A stretch of DNA of 64,000 bases from Komagataella phaffii GS115 (GCF_000027005.1 NC_012966.1:806001-870000), one strand, 5' to 3'. Counted from the first letter of the stretch, positions 1 to 9,399 are shown. Numbers and translations: made by a program. Notes: generated from the letters alone by a model not told the origin.

Positions 1-801
1 AGAAGACGCCTGGGGGACAGGCAATGAAATTTGGGTTTTATCGAAAGAATTGATAGACTCCAAAGAAACTTTGCTCTTGAGAGATCTAAATGATTTTCGA
101 AGGCGCAAAGTATGTGATGTTGCCGTGGAGGCTATGGAACTAGTGTCCTGCTCAGAGTTAAATGAATTGAGCCTGGGTCTAAAGAGTGATGACCTCATTG
201 AAATAGAGTTTCTGAGTGATTGAGTGGAAGTTTCCGGTACAAATGAGCTTGATTCAGCGGAAGGAGTCATCCTTAAGGAGAATCTTTTCTTACTTGCAGC
301 AGATGTTTGTAAGGAATCGGTATCATGGTCCGAGATCCGTGAGTTTCTTCTTGAATCAGCAGAGAAACTAGCAGTAGAAGATCGGTTAATCCCCACAACC
401 CCTGGTTTACAGGTGGATCTCAAGGGAGTACTTTCTCTTGAAGAATCAGAGTGCACTGAGACTGAAGTGATTTTGTTTGCGACTTTTTGAGCAACGGTCT
501 TGAAACTTGAAGATGAAGAGACAGTAGAAGCCATGGAAAACCGCTTTGAGCTTCGTCTCCTGTTCTCTTTATCGTCAAACTCAGTATCCTCTGATGCCAC
601 GCTGAATCGATTTTTGTCACGGTTAGTGTTCTGATTTGCATCTGAGTACACATCAACTTCGGATTGTGGTGCGTTCAACAGACCTTCCAAAGTCAATGAG
701 GTAAACGAACGTCTCAAGTTGGAAGGATCTCTGGATAGATCTTTGAGCAAATCCCTGTTTCCAGAAGGAATAATGATACCAGCACGCCTGCTTCGATCCA
801 T
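1..801 (-). CDS. Ser-rich protein with KEN box, N-terminal part (possible haspin-like kinase)
   Basis: This gene starts at 801 and runs off the left edge, so only the first 267 codons are visible. The ATG is the first after an in-frame TGA three codons upstream. The visible protein is basic and very rich in Ser, Arg and Asn, and looks disordered. It has a KEN degradation box at residues 78-80 (DDKENRRRSSK) and basic-Ser sites such as RRRSS and RRNS, which suit basophilic kinases. Near the cut end it reads RKSFRSLKSK and then ISLPVPQ. From memory, yeast haspin kinases (Alk1/Alk2) have long Ser-rich tails with KEN and D boxes, so haspin is my tentative guess. The kinase domain would lie outside the window, so this cannot be confirmed here. 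Confidence 0.65.
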   Translation of the reverse strand, partial: MDRSRRAGIIIPSGNRDLLKDLSRDPSNLRRSFTSLTLEGLLNAPQSEVDVYSDANQNTNRDKNRFSVASEDTEFDDKENRRRSSKRFSMASTVSSSSSFKTVAQKVANKITSVSVHSDSSRESTPLRSTCKPGVVGINRSSTASFSADSRRNSRISDHDTDSLQTSAASKKRFSLRMTPSAESSSFVPETSTQSLRNSISMRSSLFRPRLNSFNSEQDTSSIASTATSHTLRLRKSFRSLKSKVSLESINSFDKTQISLPVPQASS

Positions 802-1213
802 TGTTTTTCAGGATAGAGGCTTGAAACGAGTTTTTTTTCCAGTTGGGTAGTGAAGCGAAGGAACAAAGTGGGACAACAACTGAAAGTAAAAAAAAGTGCA
901 GTGAACGGATTGTGATGCCCTCTATGGACGTTAGATGAGGAGATCTTCCTTGCTATAGGTAGGATATAGCTTGGTGGCTGAACAGAAAGTGCTAAATCAA
1001 GTTTCAGTTCTGACCTCGGAATTTTAAGTGTGCGAAATATAAACACATAACCACCAGGAACTTGACCCAATTTGGCAGGTTGTTTACCTCACTTGCGAAG
1101 GCGCCCCAGTTATTTTCTGGCAAGGAGTCGTGATGTCGTCTAGATGATAAGACCGATAGGGAAATAATTAAGGAGGGGAGAAAATTACCACATTTCAGAC
1201 TGTAACTAACTAT
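802..1213. promoter_or_regulatory. Intergenic: upstream of the Ser-rich gene, downstream of GET3
   Basis: This 412-bp stretch separates two minus-strand genes. It must hold the promoter of the gene starting at 801 and the GET3 terminator. A 118-codon minus-strand open frame overlaps it but looks like chance. I see no clear TATA box or repeat. Confidence 0.4.
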
Positions 1214-2248
1214 TTACTGCTCTTCTAAGTCGAAAACCACATGCCCATCTGTCTCACTGTTGTACGGCTCTATTAAGTACTTGGAGAATTTCTTCAAATT
1301 TTCCAAGCCTCTTACTTCCATAGCCAGCAGAGGCATCTTGACCAGGTGGTAATCCTCATATAACTCATCCATCTGATCGAGGTATTTCTTTTGCATACGC
1401 CATCTGGCGTTACATCTTCTGCACTCAGAGTCGTCTGAGAATAACAGTTGGTTGATGACAATGGAGTTGACATCCATGTTGTATGACATTAATTCTTGAA
1501 TCAATCTTTCAGTCTCATACAACGACAAAAACTCGGAGATACATACACAGACAAAGGTAGTGAGTTCGGGATCTTGAAACTGTTTGTTCACTTCTGTGAC
1601 CTGCACCTGGATTTCTTTGATCTTAGAAGCAAAATCGATGCTTTGTCCACCTTGACTTCCCAATAAGTTGTTGAGCATAGGGCCAAATCTGCCGCTTAAT
1701 TCGTTAACCTTTCCTAGAAGTTTTTCTAAAGTGGATGGCAACTGTAAGAATCTAAGAGTATGGCCAGTGGGTGCTGTGTCGAAAATGACGGTGTCGTATT
1801 TGATCTGATTCTCCTTTGTCTCTCCGATATGCTTCAAAACTTCCATGAAAGAAAATGCTTCGTCAATACCTGGAATCGAGCCTGTGATATCTCCCATCAT
1901 ACTCTTCAAAGGATCGTTTCCTCCAGCACTACCGAAAGTGGATTCGTTGTTCTTTTGAAGATTTTCCAGTGTTGAATCTGGATCGATCTCCATACAAGAC
2001 AAATTAGGCAAGCCCTCCACTTGTCTGGCGTCCTTTCCAAATTTTTGGTTGAAGGCATCGCTTAAATTATGAGCAGGATCGGTGGAAATAAGCAGGTATT
2101 TCTTGTTAGGATTGTGAAGGGCAAGCTGGATAGATATAGAAGAAGATGTCGTGGTTTTACCGACACCCCCCTTACCTCCAACAAAGATCCACTTCAGCGA
2201 TTCGTGGTTCACAATTGATCGCAAACTTGGCTCTGCCTCAATATCCAT
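1214..2248 (-). CDS. GET3: GET3, ATPase for tail-anchored protein insertion
   Basis: Get3 (TRC40) binds the C-terminal membrane helix of tail-anchored proteins in the cytosol and delivers them to Get1/Get2 at the ER. The 344-residue product has the deviant Walker A motif GKGGVGKT at residues 25-32, the switch I region [12 protein letters not shown] at 56-67, and the switch II-like [10 protein letters not shown] near 157-166. Cysteines C276 and C279 (CRRC) form the zinc-binding CxxC of the dimer interface. The length matches fungal Get3 (about 350 residues). The start is the first ATG, followed directly by the conserved N-terminal region. The neighbouring small ORF is divergent, with 168 bp between the two starts. 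Confidence 0.97.
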   Translation of the reverse strand: MDIEAEPSLRSIVNHESLKWIFVGGKGGVGKTTTSSSISIQLALHNPNKKYLLISTDPAHNLSDAFNQKFGKDARQVEGLPNLSCMEIDPDSTLENLQKNNESTFGSAGGNDPLKSMMGDITGSIPGIDEAFSFMEVLKHIGETKENQIKYDTVIFDTAPTGHTLRFLQLPSTLEKLLGKVNELSGRFGPMLNNLLGSQGGQSIDFASKIKEIQVQVTEVNKQFQDPELTTFVCVCISEFLSLYETERLIQELMSYNMDVNSIVINQLLFSDDSECRRCNARWRMQKKYLDQMDELYEDYHLVKMPLLAMEVRGLENLKKFSKYLIEPYNSETDGHVVFDLEEQ

Positions 2249-2416
2249 GGTTGATGTCTAGTTGAGTGGCGTTTGTGGTCTCTTGATGAGTTCAAGGCGA
2301 AAGAATATGATAGGAAAGCATGGTTTGAACTTTTCGCGAAAGAAGGAATACTGTTCCGCGAGAAACTCCCCGGTGCCAGAACCTTCCATTGAGGTTAATC
2401 GGTGGGAGGTGTTCGA

Positions 2417-2692
2417 ATGACAATGTCAGACAAGGCGAACACGTCTTGTGACACCAGCTGGACTAAGAAGATTCGGTATGCACCGAAGAAGAAGGCCGTG
2501 TCTCAATTGGCAACTTTGCAACAAACTACGGAGGAAAAGTCTCACAAGCTTTTAACCAAGTTGAATCACGACGACAACGATAAAGAAATCCTCAACCATC
2601 TAACACATGAAGTACAAAGTAGAAATGTGATCTTATTGGACAAACTAGAGGAGCTCAACAAGGAACTGGGCTGGATTAAAGACCGAAAATGA
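2417..2692 (+). CDS. Small predicted coiled-coil protein, 91 aa
   Basis: I do not recognise this gene. It starts at the ATG at 2417; a second ATG two codons later would give 89 residues. The first third is basic (KKIRYAPKKKAV). The rest, from about residue 32, is charged and helical with heptad-like leucines (KLLTKLNHDD, ILNHLTHEV, LLDKLEELNKELGWIKD), so a small helical complex subunit is plausible. It is divergent from GET3. Length and composition favour a real gene, but nothing gives it a function. Small kinetochore, BLOC-1-like or Mediator-type subunits are all possible. Confidence 0.5.
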   Translation: MTMSDKANTSCDTSWTKKIRYAPKKKAVSQLATLQQTTEEKSHKLLTKLNHDDNDKEILNHLTHEVQSRNVILLDKLEELNKELGWIKDRK

Positions 2693-3529
2693 GGAACCAT
2701 GAGCACTGGGCGTTTCCAGAAAAACTGCAACCAACGATGGGAAAATGATACCACACTACTATGGTCACCCCACATTGTGAAATTTCAAACCAAAAAAGAT
2801 CAACCCCATAATTCCCCAGAGGGTTTTCCCAACAATTTTCCAACGGACTTGATAATGAGTCAGATCATTTGAGCATATTCATCTTACCCCTTATTCCGTG
2901 ACAATTTACCTATTCCATTCAAAGCATACGGTATCCCGTGACCTTCTCATGGAGATCATTCTCCACCGATACAGCATATACACAGATATACCCAACTAAT
3001 ATCAATTGGACCTTGATATGGTCGACCTTGATGGTCCCGTCCAACCTTAAAACTTAGTTTAATGCTATACTTTCGCCTTGAACCAAATCTGTCTCCCCCT
3101 CAATCATCTCTATGCAAGAAGGTCAACACTGATTACGTGAGCAACAGCCAGCAATCGTTCGAGTCCCCGCCAAAAAAGGCGGAGTTACTGCTCCTTGTGA
3201 CCACACCCCCTGAGACCACGTCCCTAAACGATCCTTGTCGGTTCCTTCGTCCAATTGGCAATTGCCACGCATACGTGAATCGTTATTGTTTCGCCTACCT
3301 TGCGTCATTCGTTCCAGAATGTTCGACATACTCCTCTAGAACATACCGTCACACCACCATCTTAAGTTATCTTCACGTGACCATGACGTACATTGTAGTT
3401 GACTACCCCATTCTCATCATTCCGATGCGGCCAAAAATCTCTATATAAAGACCGTATCCCCTAATATTCTCTTCTTGTTAAGACATTAACTTAGTTAATT
3501 CACCAATTACTCACTTATAAACAAACAAA
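2693..3529 (+). promoter_or_regulatory. Long STF2 promoter with stress-type elements
   Basis: This 837-bp region lies upstream of STF2. A TATA box (TATATAAAG) sits at 3442-3450, about 80 bp before the ATG. CCCCT stress-response elements occur at 2887-2891, 3207-3211 and 3458-3462. A short inverted repeat, CCGCC-A6-GGCGG, spans 3167-3182. Stress regulation is inferred from STRE biology in yeast and from the STF2 family. A 128-codon ATG frame (3062-3448) crosses the region and overlaps the TATA box, so it is probably not a gene. Confidence 0.55.
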
Positions 3530-3841
3530 ATGACAAGAACAAACAAATGGAATACCGACCACTCCCACCTACACAGGGATGTTGAGCCAAAGTATTTTTC
3601 AAAGAGCGGTGGTCATCTTGACCAAGATCCAAGCAAGGTCAAGAAGAACGGCCACGGAAAGGGAAACTGGGGTTCCCTAGGTGATGAGATCAATGACATT
3701 GTTGATTCTGAGGAAGGATTGGGCTCTTTAAACAAACGTCGAGGTTCCAACCACAGTTTCAACGAGGAAAAGATCCGCAACATTCAAAGCTACAAAGGGC
3801 CTGGAGCCGTTTTAGTTGATGAGGACGAAGAAACCGAATAA
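3530..3841 (+). CDS. STF2: STF2/TMA10 family hydrophilin
   Basis: The 103-residue product begins MTRTNKW and contains EPKYFSKSGGH, KKNGHGKGNWG, LGDEINDIVDSEE and KRRGSNHS. This is the layout of S. cerevisiae Stf2 and its paralogue Tma10, small hydrophilic proteins. Stf2 was described as stabilising inhibited F1Fo-ATPase and has been linked to desiccation tolerance; Tma10 associates with ribosomes. No membrane segment or signal is present. The upstream TATA box and CCCCT elements fit stress induction. It is convergent with ECT1, with only 44 bp between stop codons, and S. cerevisiae has STF2 next to ECT1 as well. A single copy here would be the pre-duplication ancestor of the Stf2/Tma10 pair. 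Confidence 0.9.
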   Translation: MTRTNKWNTDHSHLHRDVEPKYFSKSGGHLDQDPSKVKKNGHGKGNWGSLGDEINDIVDSEEGLGSLNKRRGSNHSFNEEKIRNIQSYKGPGAVLVDEDEETE

Positions 3842-3885
3842 ATATAAAGCTATAGAGAAAATATGATTGACGACTGATTTTTTAT

Positions 3886-4974
3886 CTATTTATTGTAGGC
3901 CACTTCTTGTTTGAGCTGTTGCTCTAGCTCGCTTTTCCAACCCTTTTTCCTTTGACGTTCCTCGTATTCGGCCCGATTATCTAATACTCGGTTCACTATT
4001 GTTGAGGTTGTCATGTCTGAGTATTCATACTCTGATAGCTCGTGGACGAGAGTTGGATCCAACAACTGTGCTTGGGATGGCAGATCTGATGCATTAACTA
4101 CCACTTTTATCACATTACCTGGGATCTTGCCCAAGAATGCAGTATCTAATACTTTGGGAGCCCCAATCACAAGTCCATCGATGTATTTCGATTGCAACAC
4201 ACATAATGATCGTTCTACTAGATTCATGATTGGATAATTGGCATTCTTTGCAGTTGCATCGTCGTATATGCCCACAATGACCTTGGCATCGTTGGAACGG
4301 GCATATTTTTGAGTCTCCTGCAGGAACTTGATATGGCCTGGATGAAAAAGGTCAAACTCTCCCACTACCAACACAACCTTTTGGTACCCATTTTTGGGAG
4401 AGACAAATTCATGCAGAGTGGAAGACTCTTCGATATTGAAATATACCCCGGCATAGGAGTCTCGCCCACTGGGGTCACTCGCATAGCTCTGCACCCTTTC
4501 CCTTATATCAGTTATGGGGTGATTTAAGCTGATTGGACCCTGGTGATGATGGGAGTTGATATCCAGCATTCTTCCCACCAGATCAGTGGTGCTGATGTTT
4601 GGTGTACGTTTGACCACGATGAATCTACCCAGGTCCTTGCAAATTTGGTAACAGTCTTTGCCGTCAGCATCAGTGGTTATATCATCACCGTGTACGACAT
4701 ATTTGCACCCATATTGGTCCATCACTAGCGGGTCTGTAACATAGGGAGCATTCGGAACAACCTTAGTGCACCAACGGCATCCTTCTACTGCTATCACCCG
4801 TTCAGGTAGTTTCATTACCACTGGACCTTTGTGTTTCAGTATTTCTTCGTCTGAATGGACTCCAACATACAACTCGGTTCCTTCCTGTCTTGCTTGAAGC
4901 ATTGCTCCGGCATGCCCGTGATGGGCAAAGTCGAAACATCCATCAATCCAAATGCGGCCTTCTACGATTGTCAT
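3886..4974 (-). CDS. ECT1: Ethanolamine-phosphate cytidylyltransferase
   Basis: This enzyme makes CDP-ethanolamine from CTP and phosphoethanolamine in the Kennedy pathway to phosphatidylethanolamine. The 362-residue protein has two cytidylyltransferase folds. The first starts at once with IWIDGCFDFAHHGHAG (HxGH at residues 18-21). The second has VGEFDLFHPGHIKFL near residue 205, with its own HxGH. The open frame continues 17 codons upstream from a GTG, but the ATG at 4974 places the first catalytic motif at the usual distance, so I use it. The DUF4112 gene is divergent, with 173 bp between the starts. Confidence 0.95.
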   Translation of the reverse strand: MTIVEGRIWIDGCFDFAHHGHAGAMLQARQEGTELYVGVHSDEEILKHKGPVVMKLPERVIAVEGCRWCTKVVPNAPYVTDPLVMDQYGCKYVVHGDDITTDADGKDCYQICKDLGRFIVVKRTPNISTTDLVGRMLDINSHHHQGPISLNHPITDIRERVQSYASDPSGRDSYAGVYFNIEESSTLHEFVSPKNGYQKVVLVVGEFDLFHPGHIKFLQETQKYARSNDAKVIVGIYDDATAKNANYPIMNLVERSLCVLQSKYIDGLVIGAPKVLDTAFLGKIPGNVIKVVVNASDLPSQAQLLDPTLVHELSEYEYSDMTTSTIVNRVLDNRAEYEERQRKKGWKSELEQQLKQEVAYNK

Positions 4975-5147
4975 GGGATTCTTTGTATACGTAGATGCAA
5001 TAGCGAAGTGGGGCCTGAACGTCACTCTGGCAGGACGGGCTAGAAAATGCTCCTAGGCTGAGTCGCGGATATTCCCCGTACAAGTTTATCATCTAGCAAT
5101 AATTGCCTCAAACCAGGAAGACCAGCAAAGTCACTCCATTGTATATA

Positions 5148-5702
5148 ATGGCAAACATTCAAGAGCAGGTGGAAAATATCCCTGGATATGACCTCGTTAT
5201 GGGGGCATGGGAAGACTATGCGGGAGATCACTTTCAGACCAAGGATCCTTACCGAGAAACCCTCCCCGATGGGAAGACACGCAAGAGAAAGCTTCCAGAA
5301 GGCGCTACAAAAGACGAAAAGAAATCCTGGAAATCTATCCAACGACGAGCATGGATTGATGATAAATGCTTTCTGGGTTGCCAGCCGGTGGATTGTGGTA
5401 TTGGATTGGCCCCTGTAGTTGCATTTTTCATTCCAACCTTGGGGCCAATTGTAATCTACGTTGTCCACGCTAGATTGATCAAGGTGGCCTGTGATCAGTT
5501 TGATATTGGTCCTAAGCTTGAGGCAAAATTACATGCAAATATCCTGTTTGATCTACTTATCAGCCTGCCTCCTATCATTGGTGCCTTACTGGCGTGGTTA
5601 AACGGTTGCTCTACTAGAAACGCAGCGCTGATTCATTCATCAGTTGCAAAAAAGATTGTACAACGTCAAAGGATAGATGGAATTGACTATCACAGACAGT
5701 AA
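5148..5702 (+). CDS. DUF4112 family membrane protein
   Basis: The 184-residue product has a charged N-terminal half with KTRKRKLPEG and KSWKSIQRRAW. A hydrophobic core from about residue 80 follows (GIGLAPVVAFFIPTLGPIVIYVV and LLISLPPIIGALLAWLNG), which predicts two membrane-associated segments joined by a charged helix. The pattern of a GLAP-type segment, a helix and an IPPIIG-type segment is that of the fungal DUF4112 family, whose biochemical role is not known to me. The frame opens further upstream from a TTG; the ATG at 5148 is the first Met. In S. cerevisiae I believe the matching gene is YLR326W, next to the STF2 paralogue TMA10, which agrees with the order here. Confidence 0.75.
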   Translation: MANIQEQVENIPGYDLVMGAWEDYAGDHFQTKDPYRETLPDGKTRKRKLPEGATKDEKKSWKSIQRRAWIDDKCFLGCQPVDCGIGLAPVVAFFIPTLGPIVIYVVHARLIKVACDQFDIGPKLEAKLHANILFDLLISLPPIIGALLAWLNGCSTRNAALIHSSVAKKIVQRQRIDGIDYHRQ

Positions 5703-5787
5703 AAGCTACCGAAGTTAACCATTCACTCTGCCATTAGTGAATTGTTTTCATAGTCCCGTTTCGGTAAAAAACTATTTCTGTCAAGGC

Positions 5788-5813
5788 ATCGATTGCCTGA
5801 TTAGGCAATCGAT
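5788..5813. repeat. Perfect 11-bp inverted repeat with 4-nt spacer (hairpin)
   Basis: ATCGATTGCCT at 5788-5798 is the exact reverse complement of AGGCAATCGAT at 5803-5813, with GATT between. It ends 64 bp before the ATG at 5878 and so probably lies in the 5' leader or core promoter of that gene. Confidence 0.85.
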
Positions 5814-5877
5814 CAACAATCATCAAAAACTAAAGAATAGATAGAACTTGACTTCTATCAGCACCTCTTTACTAGCC

Positions 5878-7266
5878 ATGTCGACCGACTCAAATCTCGG
5901 TTATGGTATCAGTATTTCAGGAGGCTCAAGGTCAACCCAGTCTCTAGGGACGAGCAGAGTGACACCCTCGCGTAGTGCTAATCATGAGGGAAAGGAGAAC
6001 AAGGCCTTTTCAATGATATCCCCAAAAAAACTAATCAACAAGTTGTCAAAAAGCAGTGTTTCTAGCAACAACACCAGCTCCTCTAACCATGACTCATTTG
6101 TTGATAGAAAATATAAAATTGAAATAGAAAATTCGTTCTCGGATAGATCTGTGTCGGAAGTTGACCTTCTGGAGGATTCGTTGGATACAACTGAGGGTGA
6201 CTCTGGTGAGAACTTGGTTTCGACCCCAACCCAGGTTACTTTGAGACCAAAAAGAGGTAATTCACAGGATAGGAATGAGAATAGAGTGCTTAAAGAAAAG
6301 GAGACTGCTGTTAGGGAATCTCAGCGACATACGGGCTTTTTCACAGAAAGCATGTTGTCCCCTTCTGACGGCTCCAGACAGGATACTTCTGATTCTCCGG
6401 GCTCCATATCGATTCCAACGGCGGAACTCTCTAAAAAGAATCTTTCTGATGTATCTAAATCCACATCTGAAAACTCACATAACAGGAAATGGGAAGCTAG
6501 GTCCTCATTACTTCCAGAGAATTTGTCATCCATTCATCTAGATGATTCCCCAATAGAGATATATGAAGACGCAGAAGAAATTATAGACGAAACTGTTGAA
6601 GAGCCACGGTCATCAATTCCACTACAGAACGAATGGGAAATGGAAGATACGATACTAGAGGGCAGACTTGTACAGTCTGCATCTGATCCCGTGATAACTT
6701 CAAATGACATTAGTAAAGAGCTACGCAAATCAATATCTACGCCAGCCTTAACACACAGTGACCTAGTAGACTTTCGTAAAGTGATACCAGGCAGTTCTCA
6801 TTATCACGTTTTTACAGATCCTAAATCTCCATTCACCGAGGATCCCTCACAGTTGGCATATCATAAGATCAGAGACCGAAATTTTGATGCCCACTATTCA
6901 ACCGATCCCATTCGGTTGAGTTCGGGATCGAGCTCTGAGGGAAGTGACGAGAAGAATTTGTTGCTGGGCAGCAGAAAACCATCGGACCCTTACAGATTAC
7001 CATACGAGGATGAAGACGGATACAGGTTCTGGACCAAGACACCACTCAACCGAGAGTGCCCCAAGAGAGTCGCCCTCTGGCTATTAGTAGGAGCCATTCT
7101 GGCTCCCCCGGTATGGATCATGATGTACGTTGGCTTCTTGGATTCCAGTGTGGGACGCCTTCCACCTAAGTACCGAGTAATTAGTGGAGTGCTTGCACTA
7201 AGCATGATCATCCTCACGGCGATGGGAATTGCTGTAGGGTTTGCATACGGGCTGAATAATAGATAG
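5878..7266 (+). CDS. Ser-rich protein with two C-terminal membrane helices (possible Bud8/Bud9 type)
   Basis: This is a 462-residue protein starting at the ATG at 5878; the open frame begins ten codons earlier at a TTG. Residues 1 to about 380 are polar and Ser-rich with acidic patches (EIYEDAEEIIDETVEE) and are probably disordered. The last 75 residues hold two hydrophobic helices, VALWLLVGAILAPPVWIMM and VISGVLALSMIILTAMGIAV, joined by a short loop (LDSSVGRLPPKYR). A long hydrophilic domain with two C-terminal TM helices is the plan of the Bud8/Bud9 bipolar bud-site landmarks. I did not align it, so this is a tentative assignment. The perfect hairpin upstream is unusual. Confidence 0.75.
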   Translation: MSTDSNLGYGISISGGSRSTQSLGTSRVTPSRSANHEGKENKAFSMISPKKLINKLSKSSVSSNNTSSSNHDSFVDRKYKIEIENSFSDRSVSEVDLLEDSLDTTEGDSGENLVSTPTQVTLRPKRGNSQDRNENRVLKEKETAVRESQRHTGFFTESMLSPSDGSRQDTSDSPGSISIPTAELSKKNLSDVSKSTSENSHNRKWEARSSLLPENLSSIHLDDSPIEIYEDAEEIIDETVEEPRSSIPLQNEWEMEDTILEGRLVQSASDPVITSNDISKELRKSISTPALTHSDLVDFRKVIPGSSHYHVFTDPKSPFTEDPSQLAYHKIRDRNFDAHYSTDPIRLSSGSSSEGSDEKNLLLGSRKPSDPYRLPYEDEDGYRFWTKTPLNRECPKRVALWLLVGAILAPPVWIMMYVGFLDSSVGRLPPKYRVISGVLALSMIILTAMGIAVGFAYGLNNR

Positions 7267-7507
7267 AGACAATATACCGAATTCTTCAGTACAGATTGGC
7301 CCACATAGCCTCGTTCAGTGATCCGACCCTCCCCGGCGGAATAAACTTGTGACCTACTCCCTAAATAGACCAGAAAAAAATCCCCAGACACTCTTGGCGG
7401 ATTGTCCTCGTGAGCGAGCTCCCACAATCAAGGTCGCGAACCCCCGCTATCGCAATATTCTTAACTCTTGTAAATGATAGCCACGAAGGCAAACCATTGA
7501 TTTCAGA

Positions 7508-8953
7508 ATGGGAAACGTACCAACCAGAGAAGAGGCTAGTGCTGGTCGCCGGGCTTCCTCATTCTCTTATGAGCATCGTGCTATGGGTCATAGACCAAGC
7601 CACCCGTTTTCGCCACCCTCAATGGACGGAGCTAGTCTTCGCAAGAAAATGAAAGGAAAGGACAAGGATCGTAAGGAGAAGCGTCGTTTGAAGGAGGAAC
7701 ATGCCTACAACCTGATAGTCAGGCATACTGAAAATGTTGATGGGGGATTCTTAGCGCCTTATGGTACTTACCGATCGAACTTAGACTATGATACAAACAT
7801 TGTCCGGAACTTGATAATAGACAGAAGAATCGCCCCATTTTATACTCCTCTGCAAGACTTTGAAGATGACTGGTCCGACGAAAAATTACTGGAGATTCTA
7901 CGTTCACTTCCATTACACGCTCCTCTTACCGAAGATTCATTGGCACTAGAGCCGGAAGATGAAGATGACCATCGGTTGCACAGTTCTAACGGATCGTTTA
8001 GGAGGAAGGATAACCAGAAGTTTAAACAAACAATGGCAAAAAAGACTGCAGAGTGGCAGCAGGAGGCTCAAAGGTTGCAAGATCGTGATCGACACATTGC
8101 GAAACGTTCGTTAGGTGCAGTAGGTAATAATATAGCCCTGGATATCCCATCAGATGACCTATTGCTACTTCTTTATAGGAGGGCTTCCGAATGTCCAATT
8201 TGTTTCCTTTATTATCCTCAATTCTTTAATATCAGTCGTTGCTGTATACAACCAATTTGTACCGAGTGCTTTGTTCAGATCAAGCGACTTGACCCCCACC
8301 CTCCTCATGATGAAGAAGGAAATGAACAGTTGGATACGAATGGTGAACCGGAAACGCTAATTAGTGAACCTGCAAGATGTCCGTTCTGCGCCTCTATAGA
8401 CTTTGGAATCACTTATGTACCTCCCCCATTCCGGACAGGTATTAATGCCATCCCACCGTCAGAATTCCGTTCCGCTATAACTACCATAGAAGAACTGGAT
8501 GAGAATGCCATCGAGGATGATGCGCCAGACTCATCGACAACTACAATTATCACAGAATCAAAATCAAAAGCAAGGGCTAAGAAGTCCTACTCGATTGATC
8601 CTACAGTGCTACTAGATCAAGGAAGACATCGGCGAAATTCATTACCACCCAATTCGCCCAGTGTGATCACCACAGACACTATCCGAGCGGACTGGGTTGG
8701 CAAACTAGCATCGGCCAAGTCCAAACTGGCTCGGCGATCGGCTACCGCATCAGCAATTCATGCTACTTCCCTGATAACAGAGGAGGAGCATATATCTAAC
8801 AGTCAAAGGAGAGCACTACGAGCAGCTAGACAAAACGACGAGATACATGAACTAGAAGAGCGTATGATTGAGGAGGCTCTTCGTCTTAGTCTTATGGAGA
8901 ATCGAGACGAAGTGCAACGACGAAGGGCATCGGCCCCAGAGTCACGCACGTGA
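7508..8953 (+). CDS. SIP5: SIP5 family protein
   Basis: The 481-residue product starts MGNVPTREE, a good N-myristoylation sequence. It then has a basic stretch (RKKMKGKDKDRKEKRRLKEEH) followed by HTENVDGGFLAPYG and YDTNIVRNLIIDRRIAPFYTPL, which match my memory of yeast Sip5. Cys pairs near residues 230-300 (CPICFLYY, CCIQPICTECF, CPFC) make a RING-like zinc module. Sip5 was found as a partner of the Snf1 kinase and of Reg1/Glc7 phosphatase. The S. cerevisiae protein is of similar length (about 489). The C-terminal third is basic and helical. The stop codon overlaps a CACGTG box that may belong to the RPP1 promoter. Confidence 0.88.
   Translation: MGNVPTREEASAGRRASSFSYEHRAMGHRPSHPFSPPSMDGASLRKKMKGKDKDRKEKRRLKEEHAYNLIVRHTENVDGGFLAPYGTYRSNLDYDTNIVRNLIIDRRIAPFYTPLQDFEDDWSDEKLLEILRSLPLHAPLTEDSLALEPEDEDDHRLHSSNGSFRRKDNQKFKQTMAKKTAEWQQEAQRLQDRDRHIAKRSLGAVGNNIALDIPSDDLLLLLYRRASECPICFLYYPQFFNISRCCIQPICTECFVQIKRLDPHPPHDEEGNEQLDTNGEPETLISEPARCPFCASIDFGITYVPPPFRTGINAIPPSEFRSAITTIEELDENAIEDDAPDSSTTTIITESKSKARAKKSYSIDPTVLLDQGRHRRNSLPPNSPSVITTDTIRADWVGKLASAKSKLARRSATASAIHATSLITEEEHISNSQRRALRAARQNDEIHELEERMIEEALRLSLMENRDEVQRRRASAPESRT
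8947..8952. promoter_or_regulatory. CACGTG box upstream of RPP1
   Basis: The box lies in GCACGTGAT, 127 bp before the RPP1 ATG, and overlaps the SIP5 stop codon. The same nine bases occur in the RPL13/RPS16 promoter and, inverted, in the GRC3/COX12 promoter. The motif is the Cbf1 core; its role here is inferred. Confidence 0.5.
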
Positions 8954-9078
8954 TTATAATACATCATTACACCACGTAACTTTTCGAACATGGAAAAAAA
9001 AACCAGTGGGTCCTTCTCTCTTCTTCAAGGGATTAGTCCGCAATATCTGCTTAAACCGATTATCTCTATTAAACGAAG

Positions 9079-9399
9079 ATGGCTACCGAAACCGCTTTAT
9101 CATACGCCGCCCTTATTTTGGCTGATTCTGAGATTGAGATCTCCTCCGACAACTTGTTGGCTTTGACCACCAAGGCTGACGTTAAGGTTGACAAGATTTA
9201 CGCTGACCTTTTTTCCAAGGCTTTGGACGGTAAGAACTTGAAGGATTTGTTCTTTAACATTTCCTCTGCCCCTGCCTCCGGTGCTGCTGCTGGTGGTGCT
9301 GCCGCTTCTTCTGCTGATGCTGAGGAGGCTGCTGAGGAGAAGGAGGAAGAGGCCAAGGAAGAGTCCGACGACGACATGGGCTTCGGTCTATTCGACTAG
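9079..9399 (+). CDS. RPP1: 60S acidic ribosomal protein P1
   Basis: P1 forms a heterodimer with P2 on the P0 stalk of the large subunit and recruits translation GTPases. The 106-residue protein has the P1 N-terminal dimerisation domain ([22 protein letters not shown]), an Ala/Gly-rich hinge (about residues 65-82), an acidic Glu-rich run, and the invariant tail [12 protein letters not shown]. It is closest to the Rpp1A type. Its codons favour GCC/GCT, GGT and AAG, typical of strongly expressed genes. It is convergent with RPL13. Confidence 0.97.
   Translation: MATETALSYAALILADSEIEISSDNLLALTTKADVKVDKIYADLFSKALDGKNLKDLFFNISSAPASGAAAGGAAASSADAEEAAEEKEEEAKEESDDDMGFGLFD

Noticed and set aside
3062..3448. 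128-codon ATG frame upstream of STF2
   Set aside because: It covers the TATA box and stress elements of STF2, has irregular composition rich in Pro, Ser, Thr and Tyr, and has no recognisable domain.
5040..5468. 142-codon minus-strand frame over the DUF4112 gene
   Set aside because: It overlaps the DUF4112 coding region and the ECT1 promoter, and has no features.
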